A DNA stretch of 64,000 nt from Methylocystis rosea (GTDB lineage Bacteria; Pseudomonadota; Alphaproteobacteria; Rhizobiales; Beijerinckiaceae): contig NZ_CP034086.1 of the NCBI RefSeq assembly GCF_003855495.1, positions 3,509,501 to 3,573,500 of the forward strand. Direction: 5' to 3'. Positions within the stretch are counted from its first letter, which is position 1. Every line of letters begins with the position of its first letter. A program made the position numbers and the translations under genes. Below the pieces are notes generated by a model, which was not told the DNA's origin, did not search any database, and worked only from the letters and a program-made list of their open reading frames with translations. Below are positions 37,620 through 46,166 of this stretch, piece by piece.

Positions 37620-38366
37620 ATGAATTTTTCAGGAAAGCGGATCTGGGTCACGGGCGCCGGCCAGGGAATTGGCTATGCGACGGCCGCCCAATTCGCGGCG
37701 CTCGGCGGCGACGTTGTCGGGCTGGACATGACGTTCGCGGGCTCGAACTATCCTTTCGCGCCCGTGCGCCTCGACGTCAGCGATCGCGATCAGGTGCAAG
37801 AGACCTGCCGAGCCTTGCTGAAAGAGCGTCCGAGATTGGATGTGCTGGTCAGCGCCGCAGGCGTGCTGCGTCTTGGTTTGACGGAAGAGCTGAGCCTTGA
37901 TGATTGGGCCGCGTGTATGAACGTCAACGCTTCCGGCCCCTTCCACCTGTTTCAGCACACCATCCCGCAGTTCAAACGGCAGCGCTCTGGGGCGATCGTC
38001 AGCGTCGGCTCCAACGCCGCGCATACGCCGCGCATGCTGATGAGCGCCTATTGCGCCTCGAAGGCGGCGCTGACCAGTCTGACGCACTGCGTCGGCTTGG
38101 AGCTCGCGCCTTACGGCGTTCGCTGCAACCTCGTCTCCCCTGGCTCCACTGACACCGCCATGCAGCGCTCGATGTGGCGTTCGGCAGACGCAGAGAAGCA
38201 AGTGATCGCCGGAGACCCAGGGTCCTTCAAATTGGGAATTCCGCTGGGAAAGATCGCCGCTCCGGAGGAGATCGCAAGCGCCGTCGTGTTTCTTGCGTCG
38301 GATCTCGCCAGCCACATCACGCTTCAGGATCTTGTCGTTGACGGCGGCGCGACGCTTGCAGCTTAA
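37620..38366 (+). CDS. entA: 2,3-dihydro-2,3-dihydroxybenzoate dehydrogenase
   Basis: The 248-aa short-chain dehydrogenase makes 2,3-dihydroxybenzoate from the EntB product. It has the Rossmann motif [13 protein letters not shown], the catalytic Tyr-x3-Lys in [13 protein letters not shown], and a fold-typical C-terminus ([11 protein letters not shown]). ATG 37620 starts 17 bp after entB; an upstream frame inside entB is rejected. It is the last gene of the biosynthetic operon and is followed by a hairpin. Confidence 0.95.
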   Translation: MNFSGKRIWVTGAGQGIGYATAAQFAALGGDVVGLDMTFAGSNYPFAPVRLDVSDRDQVQETCRALLKERPRLDVLVSAAGVLRLGLTEELSLDDWAACMNVNASGPFHLFQHTIPQFKRQRSGAIVSVGSNAAHTPRMLMSAYCASKAALTSLTHCVGLELAPYGVRCNLVSPGSTDTAMQRSMWRSADAEKQVIAGDPGSFKLGIPLGKIAAPEEIASAVVFLASDLASHITLQDLVVDGGATLAA

Positions 38367-38378
38367 CGGCTGATCGAA

Positions 38379-38396
38379 GGCGCCGCCGGGGGCGCC
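38379..38396 (+). terminator. Short GC hairpin after entA
   Basis: GGCGCC, a six-base loop and GGCGCC form a 6-bp stem about 13 bases after the entA stop. There is no T run, so termination activity is uncertain. Confidence 0.3.
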
Positions 38397-38452
38397 GACA
38401 TGCCTGCCGGACGTCCGCCCGCCGTCATCCCGCCCGCGGCCGACGCAGAGCG

Positions 38453-38475
38453 GGCGCAGACCCGACATCTGCGCC
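38453..38475 (+). terminator. 8-bp-stem hairpin, candidate terminator of the siderophore operon
   Basis: GGCGCAGA and TCTGCGCC pair perfectly around a seven-base loop, about 90 bases after entA. There is no clear T tract behind it. It may terminate the operon or separate it from the channel gene at 38570. Confidence 0.45.
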
Positions 38476-38569
38476 TCGGGCGTTGGTCTTTGGCGAGACC
38501 GCTTCGACAAGTTATAAATCACCAAGCGCGATTGCGACACTTAAGCTTCAGAGAGCCAGCCCCGGCCGA

Positions 38570-39682
38570 ATGATGATAAAAATCAAACTATTACTGTCCG
38601 TGACCTTAGCCTGCTTGGCCATCGTTGTGTCCACGCCCGCATGCCCGGAAACCAGCCCCCCTCCGGCGAAAAAGATGCAGGTTGTGGTGTTGGAAAGTCC
38701 ACCGTTCGTCATGAAGACTGACCAGGGATTTACTGGATTTGCGATCGACCTGTGGGAGGAAAGCGCCAAACGCATGGGCTTGGATTACGAATATCGGGAA
38801 GCATCCACTCTCCAAGAGCTTCTCGATTCAGTAACCACGGGAAAATCCGACGTTGCGGTCACCGAGTTGACGATAAACGCCGAGCGGATGGAGCGAATGG
38901 ATTTTTCCCAGCCCTGGTTCGATGCGGGCTTGCAGATGATGATTCATCAAGCGCCCCCGGCTGGTTTCTGGAGTTTCTTCGAGCAGCTTGAGGAGAATGG
39001 CCATCTTAGAGTGTATCTTTGGATGGGGCTCGGCGTGATCGTCGCTTCTTTTCTCCTTACGGCGCTGGACAGGCGCCTGGACCCCGAGTTTCCGACGGAG
39101 TGGAAACAGGGCTTTTCCGAGAGTTTTTATCACGTCCTCTCGGTTCTCACGTCTGGGAAAACAAATCACAAGCTGGTGTTCGGAAGTTACGGGACGATGA
39201 TCGCCGGCATCTGGCTCGTCATGGGCGCGGGCGTTGTGGCTTACATAACGTCGTCGATCACTAGCGTCATGACTGTCAACTCTCTGGAACGGCGCATATG
39301 GGTCGCAGACAAAGGCAGGATCGAGGATTTAACGGATCTTAAAGGCAAGATAGTTGGCACGCTCAGCGGGAGCGTAGCGAACATGTATGTCGCGAAGGCG
39401 GGACTGTCCGGCCGGGGATTCAGCACCCTCGGCGCTCTCGTCAAGGCGCTCGCGGAAAATCGCGTGGATGCGATCGTCGGCGACCAGCCTTCCCTCGTTT
39501 ATCACCTACATCAGCATCCCGATTTACCCGTGATCGCCGTAGGCAAGGTCGTAAGACAAGAAAAGTATGGGTTCGCTCTGAAGTCTGGGAGCCCGATCCG
39601 TCTGAAGCTCTCGAAACAGGTGATGCTCGCCTGGGAGACCGGCCTGATAGACCGTTTACGAAAAAAATATCTTGGCGGCTGA
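38570..39682 (+). CDS. Glutamate-receptor-like ligand-gated channel protein
   Basis: The 370-aa protein has a signal peptide (about 1-24) and a periplasmic amino-acid-binding domain split in two: S1 at about 35-130 (ESPPFVMK, DLWEESAKRMG, TINAERMERMDFSQPWF) and S2 at about 240-365 (LKGKIVGTLSGSVANMY). A membrane block is inserted between them: M1 at about 146-165, a re-entrant loop near 183-200 and M2 at about 205-232. This is the GluR0 architecture. The loop reads LTSGKTNHK and has no TVGYG potassium filter, so ion selectivity is unknown. Ligand arginines cannot be assigned with confidence. The start is ATG 38570 or 38573, with a weak ribosome binding site. Confidence 0.82.
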   Translation: MMIKIKLLLSVTLACLAIVVSTPACPETSPPPAKKMQVVVLESPPFVMKTDQGFTGFAIDLWEESAKRMGLDYEYREASTLQELLDSVTTGKSDVAVTELTINAERMERMDFSQPWFDAGLQMMIHQAPPAGFWSFFEQLEENGHLRVYLWMGLGVIVASFLLTALDRRLDPEFPTEWKQGFSESFYHVLSVLTSGKTNHKLVFGSYGTMIAGIWLVMGAGVVAYITSSITSVMTVNSLERRIWVADKGRIEDLTDLKGKIVGTLSGSVANMYVAKAGLSGRGFSTLGALVKALAENRVDAIVGDQPSLVYHLHQHPDLPVIAVGKVVRQEKYGFALKSGSPIRLKLSKQVMLAWETGLIDRLRKKYLGG

Positions 39683-39750
39683 GAGCGCGAAACGCGTGGC
39701 GCAATTGCGAATTAAGAGATAGCGTGTCGCTGATAACTATAGGAGAACTT

Positions 39751-39966
39751 ATGGCACAGTTTCGGATTTTGTTGACCGCGGCTACACTTAGTCTTGGTTT
39801 TGCTCTCGCGCCTACAGCATCGAACGCCATGCCGGCAGCCTCGATAAATGCTGCGGTTCAGGCTCCGATCGAGAAGGTTTATGGGGGATGTGGCGTTTAC
39901 GGACACCGTGGCCCATATGGCGGTTGCCGGGCTGGCGGGCAGGCTACTGGGCGTTATCGCCGGTAA
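39751..39966 (+). CDS. Small secreted Gly/Arg-rich protein
   Basis: The 71-aa protein has a clear signal peptide (MAQFRILLTAATLSLGFALA, cleavage probably after SNA) and a short mature part ending in a cysteine pair within GGCGVYGHRGPYGGCRAGG. Similar short secreted 'GCGxGxHRGPxGxCR' proteins are common in Hyphomicrobiales, and their function is unknown. AGGAGA lies six bases before the ATG. The longer frame from 39724 is rejected because it disrupts the signal peptide. Confidence 0.75.
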   Translation: MAQFRILLTAATLSLGFALAPTASNAMPAASINAAVQAPIEKVYGGCGVYGHRGPYGGCRAGGQATGRYRR

Positions 39967-39995
39967 GTGATCTCTTCTTTAGCCAATGCAAAGCA

Positions 39996-40019
39996 CCCCG
40001 AGGACTTAACTCCTCCGGG
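39996..40019 (+). terminator. Hairpin after the small secreted protein gene
   Basis: CCCCGAGGA and TCCTCCGGG can pair over eight of nine positions around a six-base loop, about 30 bases past the stop. No T tract follows. The rest of 39967-40332 holds nothing recognisable; a 64-codon GTG frame there looks spurious. Confidence 0.45.
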
Positions 40020-40332
40020 TGACGCACTTGAGACCTGGTTGGCGAGTTTCAGACGGGCTCTCAAGAATCAATTTTTGAAGGGGGCCTTTGGCTGGCGCTC
40101 CATTTTTGGGAAGAGATTGCGCTGCGACTCCGCAGCCCTGGAGACGCCTCAACTCCGTTGACGACCGCCTATAGCCTAGCGTGACATCGGATAAGCAGGT
40201 CGACGATCAGATAGACCCGTCGTCCAGAGTTCGGAGCCGCGGTATTCGCGGCGCAAGTAGAACAAGGCGCCTATCGACGCGGAGCCAATGTCCGCGTATC
40301 GAGGGCGGGTACGATCGCTTCGAGGATTTTCC

Positions 40333-40791
40333 GTGACATCAAATACAGATCAGCCGAATACGACCGAGCTCGCCGCCGAAATCGTGGCGGCCTTCGTCTC
40401 TCGCAATTCGCTTCCGGTGTCGGAGCTTCCCGCTCTGATCTTGTCCGTGGATGCGACGTTGCGCCGCCTCGCGACGGGCGCGCCGGCGACGCCGGCTTCG
40501 CCAGCCGAGCAACCGACGCCCGCCGTTTCCATCCGCAAGTCGGTTACGGCGGACCATCTAATCTGTCTGGATGACGGCAAGCGGTTCAAATCGCTCAAGC
40601 GGCATCTCGCGACGCTGGGGATGACGCCGGAGGAGTATCGCGCCAAGTGGGGCTTGCCCGCCGACTATCCGATGGTCGCGGCGAACTATGCGGCGCGGCG
40701 CTCGGACCTGGCGAAGAGCATGGGGCTCGGTCAATCCCGCGACAAGGCTGCTCCGGTAAAGCGCGGGCGCAAGCCGAAGGCGAGCGCTTAA
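40333..40791 (+). CDS. MucR/Ros-family transcriptional regulator
   Basis: The 152-aa protein has the MucR layout: an N-terminal helical oligomerisation region ([16 protein letters not shown]) and a C-terminal zinc-finger-like domain ([21 protein letters not shown], then [16 protein letters not shown]). MucR proteins are H-NS-like regulators of surface polysaccharide, cell cycle and host-interaction genes. The finger has Asp where classical fingers have the second Cys, as is usual in MucR, and lacks the usual second His (HLATLG in place of HLxTHY). The GTG start at 40333 follows GAGG; an upstream ATG at 40288 adds 15 unlikely residues. Confidence 0.9.
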   Translation: MTSNTDQPNTTELAAEIVAAFVSRNSLPVSELPALILSVDATLRRLATGAPATPASPAEQPTPAVSIRKSVTADHLICLDDGKRFKSLKRHLATLGMTPEEYRAKWGLPADYPMVAANYAARRSDLAKSMGLGQSRDKAAPVKRGRKPKASA

Positions 40792-40885
40792 ATTTGCGGA
40801 GCGGGTGGTGATCTGAGACGTGGTTTCGACACGCTTGTCATTGCCCATCCCAAGCGCTTCTGATCGTCTTGTCCACCGAGGACTC

Positions 40886-41500
40886 CTATGAGGCCGCTTC
40901 TTTCATGCAGCGGCATCCGGCGCATGGGTCTTTGCACCACGCCTCGCGAATCAGCTTTTTGGCTGCTTTGATCGCGAGGGCAGGGTCACTTCGATGTAAA
41001 TCGAGTTTGAGATGGACGCGCAGGAAATCGGCCCAGCGAAATTCGGCGAAAGGCGCATGATCCTTCGGGCATCCGCAGTCCCGGCGCAGTCGGGCTGTGA
41101 GGCTCCGGAAGGGATCATCCGCCAAGTCCTGGAGCGCGCGCGGCATCTCCGAAAGGGTCTGCGGCGCGCCGCTGGAGCAAATCAAGCCGCGTTTCCGTAG
41201 CGCCAAAAAGAACTGATTTGCTTCGAGATTGGACAGATCTTCGATCTGCCGCACTGAAACCAGGTCGACTTGCTCCTGAAGAAGCGCGAGCGCCATGTGG
41301 TGACCGTCAATAAGGAAATATTGCGCGTCAGGGCCGAATACCGCCGGAAAAGGGTGAGACGCGAGAAAACGGAGTTTTTCTCCAGCCGACAAGGCCCGCC
41401 ACTTCGCGCGCTTGACGCCGACCTCCTCATATCCGACCGCCATCTGGGTCGGTCGCAGCTGTGCGAGCTTGACTGAAACAGTTTTCACGACCGCATCCAT
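40886..41500 (-). CDS. ParB-like (ParBc_2) protein
   Basis: The 204-aa protein has the motifs VGYEEVGVKRAKWR and QYFLIDGHHMALALL, matching the ParB-like nuclease-fold family PF08857, whose function is poorly known. The C-terminus has a cysteine cluster (CKDPCAGCRCM). It is not a plasmid partition protein: no ParA or centromere repeats are nearby. The start is uncertain. ATG 41500 gives the family length; ATGs at 41575 and 41608 would extend it, the latter to within 9 bp of the divergent nagZ start. Confidence 0.75.
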   Translation of the reverse strand: MDAVVKTVSVKLAQLRPTQMAVGYEEVGVKRAKWRALSAGEKLRFLASHPFPAVFGPDAQYFLIDGHHMALALLQEQVDLVSVRQIEDLSNLEANQFFLALRKRGLICSSGAPQTLSEMPRALQDLADDPFRSLTARLRRDCGCPKDHAPFAEFRWADFLRVHLKLDLHRSDPALAIKAAKKLIREAWCKDPCAGCRCMKEAAS

Positions 41501-41617
41501 TCTCGGCAACCATTCTGACGCCGACTTTGACGCGCCTCGGCCGATCCGCGCAACATTGAAGTGGGATGGCGTCATCGACCGCTTTGACAGTCCTCTCACG
41601 ATGACCATTTTACGCTC

Positions 41618-42613
41618 ATGGATCTCCCGATCGGCGAACTGTTCATCTTGGGCTTTCGCGACCCGCTCATCCCTGGCTGGCTGCACGATTTTGCCCGGCG
41701 CTTTGGCTTGGGCGGAGTCATTCTTTTCGACTACGACTGTACGGATCAGAAATTCGAGCGGAACGTCTATGGGCCGGCTCAGCTTGAGGAGCTTTGCGAG
41801 AGTCTTCACGCCCTTCCGTCGCGCCCCCTCATTTTTATCGATCAGGAAGGCGGCAAGGTCCGCCGGTTGAAGGAGGAGCGGGGCTTCGTCCCGCTGCCAA
41901 GCGCCCGCCAGTTCGGGCGATTGACAGCCTCGGAACGGCGGAACGTCTTACGCCCCTCCTATGCGCAGATGCGACAGATCGGCATCGATGTGAACCTGTC
42001 GCCGGTCGTCGATCTCGACATCAATCCCGACAGCCCGGATGTCGGTTCGGTCCAGCGCAGCTACTCGAGCGACCCGAAGCTTGTCGCGGCATGCGTGGAG
42101 GCGCTGGCGGAAGTCGCTGGTTCGGTGAATTTGAAACTTTGCTTGAAGCACTTTCCCGGAACCGGCGGCGCGAAGGTCAATCCCCATGACCACGTCATGG
42201 ATCTTTCCGATTGCCTCACCGACGCGCAGGTCAACGTGTTCAAGGAGCTGATCGCACGCGTGCCGATGGTCCTGTTCAGCCATGGCATCGTGAATCAATG
42301 GGAGAGAGACACGCCCGTCTGCCTCTCCCCCGTCGCGGTGAACAAGATGCGCGCCTGGGCGCCGGACGCCTGCATCCTGACCGACGATCTGCAGATGCAG
42401 GGCGTGCAAAAGCTGATGTCGACGGGCGAGGCCTGCGTGAAGGCGGTTCGGGCCGGCGCGGATTTCATCCTCATCGGCAACAACATGAAGGACGAGCAGC
42501 AACAGGCGGAGGAGTTTGCCCGTCAGCTGTTCTCGGCCTGCGCGCAGGATGCGTTCATGCGGGCCCACGCCGAGGCGTCCATCAAACGAATACGGAAGCT
42601 GAAATCTGGGTGA
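41618..42613 (+). CDS. nagZ: Beta-N-acetylhexosaminidase NagZ (GH3)
   Basis: The 331-aa cytoplasmic glycosidase removes N-acetylglucosamine from anhydro-muropeptides during cell-wall recycling. GH3 motifs are visible: IFIDQEGGKVRRLK, NLSPVVDLDI, LKHFPGTGGA, and the nucleophile aspartate in ILTDDLQMQGV. The loop between KHFPGTG and FSHGIVNQ carries the PHDH His/Asp pair typical of NagZ. It stands at the head of a recycling gene group with MurQ, an SIS deaminase and NagA. Confidence 0.92.
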   Translation: MDLPIGELFILGFRDPLIPGWLHDFARRFGLGGVILFDYDCTDQKFERNVYGPAQLEELCESLHALPSRPLIFIDQEGGKVRRLKEERGFVPLPSARQFGRLTASERRNVLRPSYAQMRQIGIDVNLSPVVDLDINPDSPDVGSVQRSYSSDPKLVAACVEALAEVAGSVNLKLCLKHFPGTGGAKVNPHDHVMDLSDCLTDAQVNVFKELIARVPMVLFSHGIVNQWERDTPVCLSPVAVNKMRAWAPDACILTDDLQMQGVQKLMSTGEACVKAVRAGADFILIGNNMKDEQQQAEEFARQLFSACAQDAFMRAHAEASIKRIRKLKSG

Positions 42614-42687
42614 AGCGCGGAGCGCTAGACGTGCGGGTCGGCTCGCGAAGAGGACAATTGCTGGAGTGCGAACCTCAAGCTGGCGTC

Positions 42688-43644
42688 CTACTCGTGCGTC
42701 GCATCTTCCCGAATGTACGGCTGGGTCTCGTTCAGGTCCGCCGCCTTTGGCTGCTCGACAATCAAGCTCATGGCGCGGCGTAAATGGCCCTCTGCCTCGT
42801 CCAGCGCCGTCGCCGCCTTGGCGAGCCCATAGCCCTGCAGCAACAGAAAGGCGAGCTTCACGCTTCCGCCGGCGCGCTGCAAGGCCTCGTGGATTTCCTC
42901 GTCGCCGCGGCCGGTCAGCCGCGACAGAATTTTTTCGCTCCTCCGGGCCAGTTTCTTGTTCGAAGCCTGCACATCCACCATCAGCCCGTCGTAGACGCGC
43001 CCGAGCAGGATCATGACGAGAGACGAGAGCAGAATAAGCGTGATCCGCTGGGCGGTTCCCGCCTTCATCCGCGTCGAGCCGGCGATCGGTTCGGCGCCGG
43101 TTTCGAGGAAAATCGCATGATCGGCCTCCTGAAGAAGCGGCGTCCCGCGATTATTCGCGACGCCGATTGTCAGGGAGCCTCTGTTTTTCGCCTCCCGCAA
43201 ACAGGCGAGCGTAAAAGGCGTCGTGCCGCTTGCCGCCACCGCGATGGTCACATCGGACGCCCCAATCTCATGCCGCCGAACGAGGTCGACCGCTTGGTGG
43301 TCCTGGTCTTCGGCGCCTTCAACAGCGTGGAGCAGGGCGGTTTGTCCGCCCGCCATCAGGAGCAGAAGCCGATCTTGCGGCCAGCCGAAGGTTGGCATGA
43401 GCTCCGCCCCATCCTGGGCCGCCAACCGACCGGACGTGCCAGCGCCGACGTAAACGAGCCGTCCAGGCCCGCGCAGCCGGCGCTCAATTGCAAGCGCCGC
43501 CCGCTCAATCGCGGGGCGCGCGGCTCGAACGGCGGCTACGGCGGAAAATTGCCCTTCGATCATGGAATCCAGGATCTCGGCCGGTTCCCAGACGTCGATC
43601 TTGGCATAGCGCGGACTTTGGCGTTCGGTCTCCGTCGGGCACAT
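42688..43644 (-). CDS. murQ: N-acetylmuramic acid 6-phosphate etherase
   Basis: The 318-aa SIS-fold enzyme splits the lactyl ether of MurNAc-6-phosphate to give GlcNAc-6-phosphate, the substrate of NagA nearby. Visible motifs are GRLVYVGAGTSGRLAAQDG, PTFGWP, AVAASGTTPFTLA and GAEPIAGSTRMKAGTAQ. ATG 43644 is chosen on family length and a GGAA sequence upstream; the longer frame from 43698 adds 18 residues. It is convergent with nagZ and divergent from the SIS gene at 43821. A MurNAc kinase (AnmK/AmgK) is not seen. Confidence 0.93.
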   Translation of the reverse strand: MCPTETERQSPRYAKIDVWEPAEILDSMIEGQFSAVAAVRAARPAIERAALAIERRLRGPGRLVYVGAGTSGRLAAQDGAELMPTFGWPQDRLLLLMAGGQTALLHAVEGAEDQDHQAVDLVRRHEIGASDVTIAVAASGTTPFTLACLREAKNRGSLTIGVANNRGTPLLQEADHAIFLETGAEPIAGSTRMKAGTAQRITLILLSSLVMILLGRVYDGLMVDVQASNKKLARRSEKILSRLTGRGDEEIHEALQRAGGSVKLAFLLLQGYGLAKAATALDEAEGHLRRAMSLIVEQPKAADLNETQPYIREDATHE

Positions 43645-43820
43645 CGGCGCATTCCAGCTGATATTGGCGCATATGGCCAAATGGCGGGAAGAGTTCAAGC
43701 GAAGCTTCCTGTGAGCCAGCTCAAGACGCCGGCTCCGGCGCCGGAGCTGCGCTCGAACTTGCTTTCCCGCGCGTGCGGCTCAATCTCTGTGCTGATGGAT
43801 TTGGCCGGAAACCGAAAATA

Positions 43821-44852
43821 ATGACCGTCCTCGACGCGCAGATGACTTCCGATATGCGAGAGGCTCCGGCGGCCGTGCGACGGCAGGAGGAGGGACTCGC
43901 CGAGGTTCTCCCAGTTCTCGCGGATCGGTTACGGCGCAAGCCGCCTCAAGTCGTCGTCACCTGCGCGCGCGGCAGCTCGGCGCACGCCGCGACCTTCGGC
44001 AAGCATCTGATCGAGCGATGCCTCGGCGTCGTGGTGGCGCCCGCCGCGCCCAGCATCACGACGATCTATCATCAGCCTCTGCGCCTGGCTGACCAGCTCT
44101 TTCTCGCAATTTCACAGTCGGGCGAAAGCAGCGACATCATCGAACAGGCGGATGCAGCGCGCGCCTACGGCGCCGTGACCGCCTGCATCACAAATGACCC
44201 AGCGAGCGGGCTGGCGCAGGCTTGCGAATTCGTTTTGCCGATGGCGGCAGGCCTGGAACTGAGCATCCCCGCGACGAAGACCTTCATCGCGTCGGTGGCG
44301 GCGCTTGCCCGGTTGGTCGCCGTTTGGTCCGAGGACAAGGCGCTCGCGCGCGCGCTGACGGCATTGCCGGATCGCCTCGCCGCCGCCGGCGATCTCGACT
44401 GGAGCTGCGTCCTGGAGAGGATCGCCGGCGCCGAAAGCCTCGTCACGATCGGACGCGGTCCGACGCTCGCCATTGCGCGCGAGGCCGCACTGAAACTCAA
44501 GGAAACTTCGGACCTCCACGCGGAATGCTTTTCGTCGGCCGAATTCCTCCACGGCCCGGTCGCTCTGGTGGCGCCCGACTATCCCGTGCTCATGTTTGCG
44601 CCGACCGACGCCGCCGCCGCGGGCATGATGCAGCTCGCCGCGGATCTCAAGGCGAAGGGAGCCGCAGTCTTCATCACCTCATCGGAGGAGCGGACGCCGG
44701 GCCGGCTTCCAGCATTGTCCGCTGAACATCCCGAAACCGACGCGATCTGTCTGATCCAGAGCTTCTACGCCATGGTCGTCCGCCTGGCGGCGATGCGCGG
44801 AAAGAACGCCGACCAGCCGCGCCACCTGCGCAAGATCACGCGCACGCGATGA
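43821..44852 (+). CDS. SIS-domain glucosamine-6-phosphate deaminase (NagB-II type)
   Basis: The 343-aa protein has two SIS domains resembling the isomerase half of GlmS without its glutaminase domain. Visible motifs are TCARGSSAHAATFGKHLIE, AISQSGESSDIIEQA, LSIPATKTFIASVAAL and AEFLHGPVALV. Such proteins next to nagA act as NagB-II deaminases, turning glucosamine-6-phosphate into fructose-6-phosphate. ATG 43821 is preferred on GGAA upstream. It is ATGA-coupled to nagA, which makes its substrate. Confidence 0.88.
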   Translation: MTVLDAQMTSDMREAPAAVRRQEEGLAEVLPVLADRLRRKPPQVVVTCARGSSAHAATFGKHLIERCLGVVVAPAAPSITTIYHQPLRLADQLFLAISQSGESSDIIEQADAARAYGAVTACITNDPASGLAQACEFVLPMAAGLELSIPATKTFIASVAALARLVAVWSEDKALARALTALPDRLAAAGDLDWSCVLERIAGAESLVTIGRGPTLAIAREAALKLKETSDLHAECFSSAEFLHGPVALVAPDYPVLMFAPTDAAAAGMMQLAADLKAKGAAVFITSSEERTPGRLPALSAEHPETDAICLIQSFYAMVVRLAAMRGKNADQPRHLRKITRTR

Positions 44853-46012
44853 ACGGCTGCTCTCGATATGCAGTGGCCGCGGACGTCGTCTTCGACGGCG
44901 AAAAAAGGCATGGCGACTTCGCCGTCGTGGTCGAAGACACGCAAATCGCGGCGCTGACGCGGCGATCCGACCTCCCATCTTCGATGGAAGTTTACAACGT
45001 CCCTCGAGGCGCCTGGCTTGCGCCGGGCTTTATCGACACTCAGGTCAACGGCGGAGGCGACGTCCTTTTCAACGCCGATCCGACGCCCGCCGCTCTGGCG
45101 AAGATAGCGCAGGCGCATCGCAAGTTCGGCGTGACGTCGCTTTTGCCGACGCTCATCACTGACAGCGATGAGGCGATGGCTGCGGCGCTTGACGCCGTCA
45201 GCGCAGTCATGGCGCGCGAGCCCGGCATTCTCGGGATTCATCTCGAAGGCCCTTTTTTGTCGCCGGAAAAGCCAGGCGTCCATCGGCGAGAGTTTATCCG
45301 CCGCCCACAAGCCCATCATCGCCAGATGCTCGGCGCGTTTGGCGCGGGCGTATTGCTCGTGACGCTCGCGCCCGAGGAGGCGCCCGACGGCTTCATCGCC
45401 GAACTTGTCGCTGCGGGCGCGAAGGTCTCGCTCGGTCATTCGATGGCCACTTATGAGCAAACGCGCGCCGCAATGGCGCAAGGCCTGACGGGCTTCACGC
45501 ATTTGTTCAACGCGATGCGTCCGCTTTCCGCCCGCGAGCCCGGACCTGTCGCGGCGGCGCTCGAATCGCCCGACGCTTCTTACGGGCTCATCGTCGACGG
45601 CGAGCATGTCGCGCCCGCCATGCTGGGATTGGCGATGCGCGGCCTCGGGCGGGCCATGCTGGTGAGCGACGCCATGCCGCCGGTCGGCGGGACGAAAGCA
45701 GAGTTCGATCTCCTTGGTAGCGGGATCACGGTCCGCGACGGCAGTTGCCGGACGCAGGAGGGCGCGCTTGCAGGATCGTCGATCGAGATGGCGAGCGCGG
45801 TGCGCAACTGTGTGCGGCTTCTGGGACTTCCTCTGGAGGGGGCGCTGCGCTGCGCCTCTTGCCACCCCGCCGATTTTCTAGGTCTCGGAAAGTCGCTCGG
45901 CCGCCTCGCGCCGGGATATCGCGCCGACATGGTTGCGTTCGACCCGAAGGATATTTCTGTCTCCGCCGCCTGGGTCGCCGGCGAAAGATCTGATTATTGT
46001 TCGGGGGCGTAG
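44849..46012 (+). CDS. nagA: N-acetylglucosamine-6-phosphate deacetylase
   Basis: The 387-aa amidohydrolase removes acetate from GlcNAc-6-phosphate. The metal-binding and catalytic motifs are visible: APGFIDTQVNGGGDV, IHLEGPFLSPEKPGVH, VSLGHSMATYEQ, THLFNAMRPL and LVSDAMPPVGG. Together with NagZ, MurQ and the SIS deaminase it completes conversion of muropeptide sugars to fructose-6-phosphate. It starts within the SIS gene stop (ATGA). Confidence 0.95.
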   Translation: MNGCSRYAVAADVVFDGEKRHGDFAVVVEDTQIAALTRRSDLPSSMEVYNVPRGAWLAPGFIDTQVNGGGDVLFNADPTPAALAKIAQAHRKFGVTSLLPTLITDSDEAMAAALDAVSAVMAREPGILGIHLEGPFLSPEKPGVHRREFIRRPQAHHRQMLGAFGAGVLLVTLAPEEAPDGFIAELVAAGAKVSLGHSMATYEQTRAAMAQGLTGFTHLFNAMRPLSAREPGPVAAALESPDASYGLIVDGEHVAPAMLGLAMRGLGRAMLVSDAMPPVGGTKAEFDLLGSGITVRDGSCRTQEGALAGSSIEMASAVRNCVRLLGLPLEGALRCASCHPADFLGLGKSLGRLAPGYRADMVAFDPKDISVSAAWVAGERSDYCSGA

Positions 46013-46117
46013 CTCGTGGGCCGCGTGAGGAGCGCGACCGCCTCGCTTAAGCGAATCTTGCACATCCACAAAAGTGCTTGCCGGGCGAAGAACTATATCG
46101 CAGACCTTTCTGACGTC

Positions 46118-46139
46118 TCGATCCAATCGATTGAATCGA
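46118..46139. promoter_or_regulatory. 22-nt imperfect palindrome upstream of the NosZ-like gene
   Basis: Ten of eleven base pairs match across the centre of this site; the inner part is CCAATCGATTG and the arms are TCGAT and ATCGA. It ends 27 bases before the start codon at 46167, a typical operator position. It does not match the FNR/NNR consensus (TTGAT-N4-ATCAA). Confidence 0.5.
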
Positions 46140-46166
46140 GTTCGCTGCGCTCTTAGGGAGAGACCG

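Noticed and set aside
39967..40161. 64-codon GTG frame after the small secreted protein gene
   Set aside because: No ribosome binding site, no recognisable sequence, and a hairpin lies inside it.
40886..41500. Plasmid or chromosome partition ParB with a nearby origin
   Set aside because: The protein belongs to the ParBc_2 group; there is no ParA, parS-like repeat or replication gene nearby.
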